Shown: positions 1 through 6,248 of the stretch, one piece after another
How the letters are laid out: each line of letters opens with the position of its first letter
How positions within the stretch are numbered: the first letter of the stretch is position 1
Assembly: GCA_002293345.1 (NCBI GenBank)
Contig: DBDB01000100.1
Coordinates: 34,727-48,186, forward strand
From: Alistipes sp. UBA943
Lineage (GTDB): Bacteria > Bacteroidota > Bacteroidia > Bacteroidales > Rikenellaceae
Direction: 5' to 3'
DNA: 13,460 bases
The notes under the pieces: generated by a model
The model's database searches: none
The model's input: the letters and a program-made list of their open reading frames with translations, nothing else
Told to the model about the DNA's origin: nothing
Position numbers and translations under genes: made by a program

Positions 1-347
1 AGGTTGAGGATCGTGTCCATCATGCCGGGCATCGAAGCGCGTGCGCCCGAGCGCACGGAGACGAGCAGCGGCGACGTCTCATCGCCGAACTTCATGCCGG
101 TCAACCGTTCGATATTCTGCATGGCGCGTTCCACTTCGGGGCGCAACATCCCGATCACCTGCTCCGCACCCAGCGAATAGTACTCCGAACAGGTGTCGGT
201 GGTGATGGTGAATCCCGGAGGTACGGGGATGCCGATCAGGTTCATCTCCGCCAGGTTGGCACCCTTGCCACCCAGAAGTTCTCTCATTTTACCGTTGCCT
301 TCCGCTTCCTTGTTGCCGAAGGTGTACACGCGCTTAGTCTGTGTCAT
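1..347 (-). CDS. ppdK: Pyruvate, phosphate dikinase, N-terminal fragment (runs off the window)
   Basis: The first 115 residues read from an ATG at 345-347 on the minus strand; the rest lies beyond position 1. PPDK interconverts pyruvate, ATP and phosphate with phosphoenolpyruvate, AMP and pyrophosphate in the cytoplasm. The fragment is the start of the ATP-grasp nucleotide-binding domain: GGKGANLAEM at residues 26-35, with Lys28 matching the ATP-binding Lys22 of the Clostridium symbiosum enzyme; PVPPGFTITT at 41-50; and SVRSGARASMPGMMDTILN at 97-115, with Arg99 matching the phosphate-binding Arg92. The PPDK-specific SMPGMMDT stretch distinguishes it from phosphoenolpyruvate synthase. A Bacteroidota-type promoter lies about 27 bp upstream, divergent from lon. 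The frame is intact as far as it can be seen. Confidence 0.95.
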   Translation of the reverse strand, partial: MTQTKRVYTFGNKEAEGNGKMRELLGGKGANLAEMNLIGIPVPPGFTITTDTCSEYYSLGAEQVIGMLRPEVERAMQNIERLTGMKFGDETSPLLVSVRSGARASMPGMMDTILN

Positions 348-373
348 AGTTTCGTCCAATTATTTTCGAGGCC

Positions 374-405
374 CAAAGGTAGTGAATATATTTGTAAAAA
401 GCCAA
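374..405 (-). promoter_or_regulatory. Predicted Bacteroidota-type promoter of ppdK
   Basis: On the minus strand, TTG (405-403, within a TTTTTTGG run) is followed after 21 bp by TACCTTTG (381-374), an exact match to the TAnnTTTG -7 consensus of the Bacteroidota primary sigma factor. Transcription would start near 367-369, giving a leader of roughly 20 nt before the ATG at 347. It overlaps the lon promoter on the other strand. Confidence 0.55.
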
Positions 406-422
406 AAAATCCGTTACCTTCG
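391..422 (+). promoter_or_regulatory. Predicted Bacteroidota-type promoter of lon
   Basis: TTTG (391-394) is followed after 20 bp by TACCTTCG (415-422), one base from the TAnnTTTG consensus. The start would be near 426-428, giving a leader of only about 15 nt before the ATG at 443. No clear Shine-Dalgarno site is seen, as is common in this phylum. TATATTTG (387-394) also fits a -7 element by itself, but the downstream pair has the better spacing. Confidence 0.55.
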
Positions 423-442
423 CAACTTATTGATCGAAGTGT

Positions 443-2863
443 ATGAAACGAAAAAAAGATAGCATTTTTGACGACCTGGGTCCCGAGATTACCGACGGGC
501 GTGCCCATGTGATACCCATCATCACCGCCGACAGCGAGGTGTTCGACCGTGTCGATATCCCGGCCGTACTGCCCATCCTCGCGTTACGTTCCTCGGTGCT
601 GTTCCCCGGTGCGATCACGCCCATCACCGTGGGACGCGAAAAGAGCATGCGGCTGATTCGCGAAGTGGAGGCACGCGGCGAGTTGTTGGGTGCCGTGCTG
701 CAGAGCAACAGCGACGTGGATGACCCCGCGCCGCAGGATATGTATCGCATCGGTACCGCGGCACGCATCATCAAGATCCTCGAAATGCCGAACGGCAACC
801 TGACCGTCATCCTGAACGGTATCGAGAAAATCCAGATCGACGAGTATCTCTCCACGGACCCCTACTTCAAGGCCTCCGTGACGCCGCTGCCCGACTCCGA
901 ACCCGAAGCCAAGAGCATGGAGTTCGACGCGTTGGTGGATTCGATACGCGACATCGCGCTCAACATCATATCCATCTCGCCCGGTATGCCCAAGGAGGCC
1001 GGTTTCGCGATCAAGAATATCGACTCCGATCGCGGCATGATCAACTTCATCTGTTCCAACCTCGAACTTTCGGACGAGGACCGTCAGGCGTTGTTGGAGT
1101 CCCCCGGACTGCTGGCGCGGGCACGCAAGCTGTTGGAGATCCTCGTCAAGCAGCAGCAGATGGTCGAACTCAAAAACGAGTTGCAGGGTAAGGTGAAACA
1201 GGAGATCGACCAGCAACAACGCGAGTACTACCTGCATCAACAGATGCGCACGATACAGAAGGAGTTGGGCGAGAATTACAACTCCGAGGATGAGATCGCC
1301 GCGATGCGCGAACGTGCGAAGGGAAAGGAGTGGCCCAAGGAGGTGGGTGAGCTGTTCAATAAGGAACTGATCAAGGTCGAGCGGATGAACCCCTCGGTGT
1401 CGGAGTATTCCGTGCAGTTGACCTACCTGAACGTGCTGTTGGACCTGCCGTGGAGCGAAACCACCCCCGATAACCTCGACCTCAAAGCGGCACGCGAGCA
1501 GTTGGATAAGGATCATTTCGGGTTGGACGAGGTGAAGGAGCGGTTGATCGAACACCTGGCGGTGATCAAATTGAAGGGCGACTTGAAATCGCCGATCTTG
1601 TGTCTCTACGGCCCTCCGGGAGTGGGGAAAACATCACTCGGTAAATCCGTGGCGACGGCACTCGGACGCAAGTTCGGACGCATCTCGTTGGGAGGTCTGC
1701 ATGACGAGGCGGAGATCCGCGGACACAGGCGTACCTACATCGGTGCCATGCCGGGACGCATCATCCAGACGATCAAACGATGCGGTTCGTCGAACCCGGT
1801 GATCATTCTCGATGAAGTGGATAAAGTGACGGTGAGCAACCATGGCGATCCATCGAGTGCACTGTTGGAGGTGTTGGATCCGGAGCAGAACACGACGTTT
1901 CACGACAACTATATCGACACGGAGTACGACCTGTCGAAGGTACTCTTCATTGCCACGGCCAACAACATCGCCAATATTGCCGCCCCGTTGCGCGACCGCA
2001 TGGAGATGATCAATATTGCCGGTTATGTGTTGGAGGAGAAGATACATATCGCACTGGAACACCTGTTGCCCAAGCAGCGCGAGGCGCATGGTATCAAGAC
2101 GGAACAGATGACGCTCGGTGCGGCGACGATGGAGTGTATCGTCAGTGGTTACACGCGTGAATCGGGTGTACGTGCACTGGATCAGCAGATCGCCAAGCTG
2201 GCACGCCACCGTGCGAAACAGATCGCGTCGGAGGAGAGCTATTCGCCCGAAATATCGCCCGAGGAGGTGGAGAAGGTGTTGGGTATCCCGAAGTTCGCAC
2301 GCGATCAATATGAGGTGGCCGACATGGTGGGTGTCGTGACGGGACTCGCATGGACCGAGGTCGGGGGCGATATTCTCTACATCGAATCGGTGTTGACACC
2401 CGGCAAGGGCAAGGTGAGTCTGACAGGTAACCTGGGTGACGTGATGAAGGAGTCCGCCACGATCGCCCACGAGTGGGTGATGGCGCATCACGATGAGTTG
2501 GGGATCGACAAAGAGGCGTTCGAGAAGAACGATATCAATATCCATGTGCCTGAAGGTGCCATCCCGAAGGATGGGCCGTCGGCAGGTATCACGATGGTGA
2601 CGTCGATCGTGTCGACCTACACGGGACGAAAGGTGAAGGAGCGTATCGCGATGACGGGTGAAACGACCCTCCGCGGACGCGTGATGCCCGTGGGAGGTAT
2701 CAAGGAGAAGATCCTCGCGGCGAAGCGTGCAGGTATCACTGAGCTGATCCTCTCGGAGGAGAATCGCAAGGATATTTTGGAGATCAAACCCGAATATGTC
2801 GAGGGGTTGGTGTTCCACTATGTGCGGACCAACGACGACGTGTTGAAACTCGCTTTGCGATGA
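443..2863 (+). CDS. lon: ATP-dependent Lon protease (LonA)
   Basis: An 806-residue cytoplasmic AAA+ serine protease that degrades misfolded and short-lived regulatory proteins as a hexamer. The N-terminal substrate-binding domain spans about residues 40-240, followed by a coiled-coil-rich segment (about 240-320, rich in Q, K and E). In the AAA+ module, Walker A is GPPGVGKT at 390-397 and Walker B VIILDEVD at 453-460. The C-terminal protease domain has PKDGPSAG with nucleophile Ser713, and Lys756 in GGIKEKILAA. The Ser-Lys spacing of 43 residues equals that of E. coli Lon (Ser679, Lys722). Length and domain order are normal for LonA, and there is no membrane segment, so it is not LonB. The ATG at 443 follows the predicted promoter closely and gives the usual N-terminal length. 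Its stop lies 130 bp before kdsB, so it is probably transcribed alone. Confidence 0.98.
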   Translation: MKRKKDSIFDDLGPEITDGRAHVIPIITADSEVFDRVDIPAVLPILALRSSVLFPGAITPITVGREKSMRLIREVEARGELLGAVLQSNSDVDDPAPQDMYRIGTAARIIKILEMPNGNLTVILNGIEKIQIDEYLSTDPYFKASVTPLPDSEPEAKSMEFDALVDSIRDIALNIISISPGMPKEAGFAIKNIDSDRGMINFICSNLELSDEDRQALLESPGLLARARKLLEILVKQQQMVELKNELQGKVKQEIDQQQREYYLHQQMRTIQKELGENYNSEDEIAAMRERAKGKEWPKEVGELFNKELIKVERMNPSVSEYSVQLTYLNVLLDLPWSETTPDNLDLKAAREQLDKDHFGLDEVKERLIEHLAVIKLKGDLKSPILCLYGPPGVGKTSLGKSVATALGRKFGRISLGGLHDEAEIRGHRRTYIGAMPGRIIQTIKRCGSSNPVIILDEVDKVTVSNHGDPSSALLEVLDPEQNTTFHDNYIDTEYDLSKVLFIATANNIANIAAPLRDRMEMINIAGYVLEEKIHIALEHLLPKQREAHGIKTEQMTLGAATMECIVSGYTRESGVRALDQQIAKLARHRAKQIASEESYSPEISPEEVEKVLGIPKFARDQYEVADMVGVVTGLAWTEVGGDILYIESVLTPGKGKVSLTGNLGDVMKESATIAHEWVMAHHDELGIDKEAFEKNDINIHVPEGAIPKDGPSAGITMVTSIVSTYTGRKVKERIAMTGETTLRGRVMPVGGIKEKILAAKRAGITELILSEENRKDILEIKPEYVEGLVFHYVRTNDDVLKLALR

Positions 2864-2993
2864 AAACGCATCATCTTCGGCACTTTGCTTGTTGTGTGGT
2901 CGGTCACGTACGTCTGAGTACGCTCTCTTCCCCCCCAACTGCTCAAAGCCCCAAATCTGATACGCTTTGATCGTAAAGCATAATGAATGTAGC
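2864..2993. other. Gene-free spacer between lon and kdsB, with a small hairpin
   Basis: No coding sequence with a recognisable product is present. The spacer holds a 5-bp inverted repeat, CGTAC (2907-2911) and GTACG (2918-2922), with a 6-nt loop, followed by a pyrimidine-rich run with seven C (2930-2936). There is no U tract, so it is not a standard intrinsic terminator. No convincing TAnnTTTG promoter for kdsB was found; TACGCTTTG (2961-2969) has one base too many between its halves. The stretch resembles dispersed intergenic elements of Bacteroidales, but that impression cannot be tested from one copy. Confidence 0.4.
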
Positions 2994-3719
2994 ATGAAAG
3001 TCGTCGCCATCATCCCTGCTCGTTACGCGTCCACGCGTTTCCCCGGCAAGCCGTTGGCGTTGCTCGGGGGACGACCCGTTGTGCAACGGGTCTACGAGCA
3101 GGTCGTGAAGGCGGGGATCGAGGCGGTGATTGCCACGGATGACGTGCGGATCGCCGAAGTCGTGACCGGTTTCGGGGGGCGTGTCGTGATGACGCGTGCC
3201 GACCATCCGAGCGGTACGGACAGGGTGTCCGAGGCGTACGAAAAGTTGGGCGAGCGATACGACGTGGTGATCAATGTGCAGGGTGACGAACCGTTTGTGC
3301 AGCCCGAGCAGATGGCGACACTCGTCCGGTGTTTCGAGAATCCTGAAACCCAAATCGCCACGCTGGCGCACAAAATCACAGAGGGCGTGGACAATCCGAA
3401 TGTGGTGAAGGTCGTTTGCGACAAAGAGGGACGGGCGTTGTACTTCTCCCGTGCCGTGATACCTTATACGCGTGTCAATGTGAGGCCGACTTTCTATAAG
3501 CATGTGGGGATGTACGGCTTCCGTGCCGAGGTGTTGAGGGAGGTGACGCGTCTCGCGCCGTCGATGTTGGAGCGTGCCGAAATGCTGGAACAGCTGCGGT
3601 GGCTGGAGAACGGATACCGTATCGAGGTGGCGGAGGTGGATGTCGAGACGATTGGTATCGACACACCCGAGGACCTGACCGTTGCGGAACGATTTTTAAA
3701 AGAGAAAACTCATGAGTAA
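2994..3719 (+). CDS. kdsB: 3-deoxy-manno-octulosonate cytidylyltransferase (CMP-KDO synthetase)
   Basis: A 241-residue cytoplasmic nucleotidyltransferase that activates KDO with CTP to CMP-KDO, the donor used to attach KDO to lipid A. The N-terminus carries the family motif IPARYASTRFPGKPL (residues 6-20), which includes the nucleotide-binding Arg and Lys. Further family motifs are ATDD, the SGTDRVSEA segment, VINVQGDEPF with its metal-binding Asp, and a late GIDTPEDL. The ATG at 2994 was chosen because it places the IPAR motif directly at the N-terminus; the frame stays open upstream only to a TTG at 2967, which adds unrelated residues. The stop overlaps the kdsA start by 8 nt, so the two are translationally coupled. 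The following genes continue the same pathway. Confidence 0.96.
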   Translation: MKVVAIIPARYASTRFPGKPLALLGGRPVVQRVYEQVVKAGIEAVIATDDVRIAEVVTGFGGRVVMTRADHPSGTDRVSEAYEKLGERYDVVINVQGDEPFVQPEQMATLVRCFENPETQIATLAHKITEGVDNPNVVKVVCDKEGRALYFSRAVIPYTRVNVRPTFYKHVGMYGFRAEVLREVTRLAPSMLERAEMLEQLRWLENGYRIEVAEVDVETIGIDTPEDLTVAERFLKEKTHE

Positions 3720-4473
3720 GAAACCGATTTTTATCGCAGGTCCGTGCGTGATCGAGAGTGCCGGGTTGCTGGACACCGTGGCGAAACGCATCGTGGAGAT
3801 CAACAAGAAACTGGGCACCGAAATCATCTTCAAGGCGTCGTTCGACAAGGCTAACCGCACGTCGGCCAAATCGTTCCGTGGCGTTGGGATGCAGAAGGGG
3901 TTGCAGATGCTTGCCGATGTGCGGATGAAATGGGGGTTGAAGCTGACGACGGACATTCACGAATCGTGGCAGGCGGCACCCGCGGGTGAGGTGGTGGACG
4001 TGTTGCAAATACCGGCCTTCCTGTCGCGACAGACCGATCTGCTCGTCGCGGCGGCCAAAACGGGATGCATTGTGAATATCAAGAAAGCACAATTTCTCTC
4101 GGGTGAAGATATGAAGTATCCGTACGAAAAGACCATCCGTGCCGGTGCCGGAAAGGTGTGGCTGACGGAACGCGGGAATACGTTCGGATACAACAACCTG
4201 GTGGTGGATTTTCGCAACATTCCCGATATGCTGAAGATCGCTCCGACGGTGATTATGGACTGTACGCACTCGGTGCAGCGCCCGGGTGCTGCGGGAGGGA
4301 CGACGGGCGGCAATCGTGAGTTCGTTCCGGCGATGGCCCATGCCGCGAAGGCGTTCGGTGCCAACGGGTTTTTTTTCGAGACGCATCCCGACTCCGACTG
4401 CGCGTTGAGCGACGGACCCAACATGATCCCGTTGGATGAGTTGGAGGGGTTGATCGAATCATTGATCAAATAA
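3712..4473 (+). CDS. kdsA: 3-deoxy-8-phosphooctulonate synthase (KDO-8-P synthase), metal-dependent class
   Basis: A 253-residue cytoplasmic enzyme condensing phosphoenolpyruvate with arabinose 5-phosphate to KDO-8-phosphate. It is a TIM barrel of the DAHP/KDO8P synthase family: IAGPC at 8-12, the KASFDKANRTS motif at 41-51, and DIHESWQA at 81-88. It has all four ligands of the metal-dependent class at one residue offset from the Aquifex aeolicus enzyme: Cys12, His186, Glu223 and Asp234 (Cys11, His185, Glu222, Asp233 in Aquifex). The metal-independent E. coli enzyme has Asn at the first position. Some 14 C-terminal residues of the Aquifex protein are absent. It overlaps kdsB by 8 nt and lies 8 nt before kdsD. 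KDO rather than DAHP synthase is clear from the motifs and from both neighbours. Confidence 0.97.
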   Translation: MSKKPIFIAGPCVIESAGLLDTVAKRIVEINKKLGTEIIFKASFDKANRTSAKSFRGVGMQKGLQMLADVRMKWGLKLTTDIHESWQAAPAGEVVDVLQIPAFLSRQTDLLVAAAKTGCIVNIKKAQFLSGEDMKYPYEKTIRAGAGKVWLTERGNTFGYNNLVVDFRNIPDMLKIAPTVIMDCTHSVQRPGAAGGTTGGNREFVPAMAHAAKAFGANGFFFETHPDSDCALSDGPNMIPLDELEGLIESLIK

Positions 4474-4481
4474 GTGCTATT

Positions 4482-5432
4482 ATGAGCGATATTTTAGGAT
4501 TGGCGCGTGAAGCCATCGACACGGAGATTCAGGCACTCGTCGCGCTTAAAGGGCGTCTGGATGGGAGTTTCGAGCGTGCGGTCGAGATAATTCTCCACGG
4601 CACGGGCAAACTCATCGTCACGGGCATGGGGAAATCGGGATTGATCGGCCGCAAGATCTCATCGACCCTCGCCAGTACCGGCACGCCGAGTTTTTTCCTC
4701 CATCCGGGAGAGGCATTCCATGGTGATCTGGGTGTCATCTCGAAGGACGATATCGTGCTGGCGCTGTCGTACTCCGGCGAGACGGACGAGGTGCTAAAAA
4801 TCGTGCCGTTCGTACAGCAGAATGGCAATAAACTCATCGCGATGACCGGTAATCCCGCGTCGTCACTGGCGCGCAATTCAGACGTCCATCTGGACGTCTC
4901 GGTGATGCACGAAGCGTGCATCCTGCACCTGGCGCCGACAACGTCGACGACAGTGCAAATTGCGCTCGGCGACGCGCTGGCCGTGGCACTGATGAAACTC
5001 CGCGGATTCACGGCGATGGATTTCGCACGCCTCCATCCCGGTGGCAGCCTCGGACGGCGACTGCTGATGACCGTCGGCCAGGCGATGCATAAGGAGAACC
5101 TGCCTGTCGTGACTCCCGACACATCGGCCACGGAGATGATCCATGCCGTCAGCAAAGGAGGATTGGGGCTGATCGTTCTCGTAGACAAAGATCAGATTCT
5201 GGGTATCGTCACCGATGGCGATATTCGTCGTGCGATGGAGCAACGCGGAGCGGAATTCTTCAATGTCCGTGCCGTGGATATTGCCACGCGTAATCCCAAA
5301 ATCATCGGTGTGGAGGAGAAACTCATCGACGCCGAACGCCTCATGACGCAACACAAGATCAACTCGCTCCTGGTGATCGATGAGGCCGGGAAGCTGGCAG
5401 GGATCATACAGATTTATGACATCAAGCTATAG
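4482..5432 (+). CDS. kdsD: D-arabinose 5-phosphate isomerase with SIS and two CBS domains
   Basis: A 316-residue cytoplasmic aldose-ketose isomerase making arabinose 5-phosphate from ribulose 5-phosphate, the first dedicated step to KDO. The N-terminal SIS domain (about 35-185) contains GMGKSG at 48-53 and the SYSGETDE loop. Lys51, Glu103, Glu144 and His185 align at a constant offset of -8 with the catalytic-site residues Lys59, Glu111, Glu152 and His193 of E. coli KdsD. Two CBS repeats follow (about 200-255 and 262-316), the usual KdsD/KpsF/GutQ architecture. The start is 8 nt after the kdsA stop. Because it sits with kdsA and kdsB, the LPS isomerase role is favoured over KpsF (capsule) or GutQ. 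The last 17 nt overlap the start of the next gene. Confidence 0.95.
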   Translation: MSDILGLAREAIDTEIQALVALKGRLDGSFERAVEIILHGTGKLIVTGMGKSGLIGRKISSTLASTGTPSFFLHPGEAFHGDLGVISKDDIVLALSYSGETDEVLKIVPFVQQNGNKLIAMTGNPASSLARNSDVHLDVSVMHEACILHLAPTTSTTVQIALGDALAVALMKLRGFTAMDFARLHPGGSLGRRLLMTVGQAMHKENLPVVTPDTSATEMIHAVSKGGLGLIVLVDKDQILGIVTDGDIRRAMEQRGAEFFNVRAVDIATRNPKIIGVEEKLIDAERLMTQHKINSLLVIDEAGKLAGIIQIYDIKL

Positions 5433-6024
5433 ATTTTTCTTCATAGTGGCCGTCGCGCTACTGTCTGCATCCTGCATCCCCGACAGAGGTGATTATGAGT
5501 ACCATTTCAGGGGTGGCGATGAGAGAGGAAATCGTGAAGATATGTATCCCGCGCCACCCGAACCAGTTGTTCCCGTGCGTATAGGTGAGGTCGACTGGGC
5601 TCCGTGCAACGTTGCCGAGGCAGGTGCTTTCACTGATACGCCCGAAGAGTTCGGAGGCTTATTTCCATGGGGAGTCGATCCGTGTCCCGAGGGGTGGCGC
5701 GTGCCGACAGAAGAGGAACTGTTTTCGCTACTTTCGACGCGGGATCAATATGAAGAGGTGTGGGTGACGCGTGACGGTGTGGCAGGACTCGCCGTGCGTA
5801 GCGCCGTGGCCGGTGACGGTATCTTCCTCCCCGCGGCAGGGTTTCTCCGCACGACCGCCGAACCCGTGGAACCATCCTCCGTCGGTGAACGGGGTTACTA
5901 CTGGTCCACCTCCTCGAATCTCGATACGAGTGGCGTCAATTTGCAAATCGGCCCCATCGGTGCCACCAAAAGCATGGGCAACTCCCGTAAGTTCGGTTAT
6001 TCCATTCGTTGCGTTAAGAAATAA
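5416..6024 (+). CDS. Putative surface lipoprotein with a FISUMP (Fib_succ_major) domain
   Basis: A 202-residue protein of unknown function. Residues 1-20 form a lipoprotein signal peptide: short polar start, hydrophobic run FFFIVAVALLSA, then Cys20 as the probable lipidated residue. An acidic, low-complexity linker follows (about 21-52). The rest matches the Fibrobacter succinogenes major paralogous domain: WAPCNV at 61-66, GGLFPWG at 80-86, CPEGWRVPTEEEL at 90-102, FLPAAGF at 137-143, GYYWSTS at 160-166 and SIRCVKK at 196-202. Such domains are common in secreted Bacteroidota proteins without an established biochemical role. The ATG at 5416, 17 nt inside kdsD, puts the signal peptide at the N-terminus; the frame also opens at 5380, but that would bury it. 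It is the last gene of the kds cluster. A link to LPS is suggested only by position. Confidence 0.8.
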   Translation: MTSSYRFFFIVAVALLSASCIPDRGDYEYHFRGGDERGNREDMYPAPPEPVVPVRIGEVDWAPCNVAEAGAFTDTPEEFGGLFPWGVDPCPEGWRVPTEEELFSLLSTRDQYEEVWVTRDGVAGLAVRSAVAGDGIFLPAAGFLRTTAEPVEPSSVGERGYYWSTSSNLDTSGVNLQIGPIGATKSMGNSRKFGYSIRCVKK

Positions 6025-6042
6025 TCCTTGTCCCGCCCTACA

Positions 6043-6246
6043 TTAGATCTTTATACAACGGAGGGGCCAAGCCCAGATGAATTCGCGATCGGTGTCGCCA
6101 ACAGCAGGATATACATTGGTCAGTTGAAACCATATCCTGTATGCAGTCGTTGTTGAAGCGGATTCCGACATCCAGTAGAGTCCGTCGGTAGTCTGATCGA
6201 CCAGTCGACCATTGTCCAATGTACGGCTCCCCGCCGCGGGGAGTAC
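6043..6246 (-). pseudogene. Remnant of a FISUMP-domain gene (C-terminal part only)
   Basis: This otherwise empty stretch reads on the minus strand as about 67 codons ending in TAA (6045-6043). It reproduces the C-terminal pattern of FISUMP domains: VLPAAGS (6246-6226), then about 20 residues later GLYWMSES, a polar stretch with AYRIWFQL, and the ending PLRCIKI. These match the FLPAAGF, GYYWSTS and SIRCVKK blocks of the intact gene at 5416-6024 in order and spacing. No in-frame start, signal peptide or N-terminal half exists: upstream the frame runs into the 3' end of clcA, where another frame is coding. The visible part has no internal stop. A 5'-truncated gene remnant is the best reading. 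Confidence 0.7.
6227..6243. repeat. GC-rich hairpin just after the clcA stop codon
   Basis: CTCCCCG (6227-6233) and CGGGGAG (6237-6243) form a perfect 7-bp stem with a 3-nt loop, 5 nt past the clcA stop at 6249-6251. No T run follows on the minus strand, so it does not meet the usual definition of an intrinsic terminator. It could stabilise or help end the trpS-clcA transcript. It also encodes the LPAAG residues of the FISUMP remnant, so the symmetry may be incidental. Confidence 0.45.
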
Positions 6247-6248
6247 TA

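Noticed and set aside
584..1555. Minus-strand open frame of 323 codons inside lon
   Set aside because: It is a complement artefact of the Lon coding sequence: low-complexity L/Q/H-rich translation with no motif and no promoter.
2967..2993. Upstream TTG start extending KdsB by nine residues
   Set aside because: The extension is unlike KdsB N-termini; the ATG at 2994 puts the IPAR motif where the family has it.
1634..3013. Long open frame (459 codons) antisense to lon and the spacer
   Set aside because: The opposite strand encodes Lon with all catalytic motifs. The antisense translation is rich in H and R with no recognisable domain, as expected from the complement of a GC-rich gene.
3475..4386. 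Minus-strand open frame across kdsB and kdsA
   Set aside because: Both genes on the plus strand are certain, and the antisense product is R/H-rich without any domain.
6227..6243. Hairpin as an intrinsic terminator of trpS-clcA
   Set aside because: The stem is strong, but no T run follows on the minus strand. It is therefore listed only as a repeat, not as a terminator.
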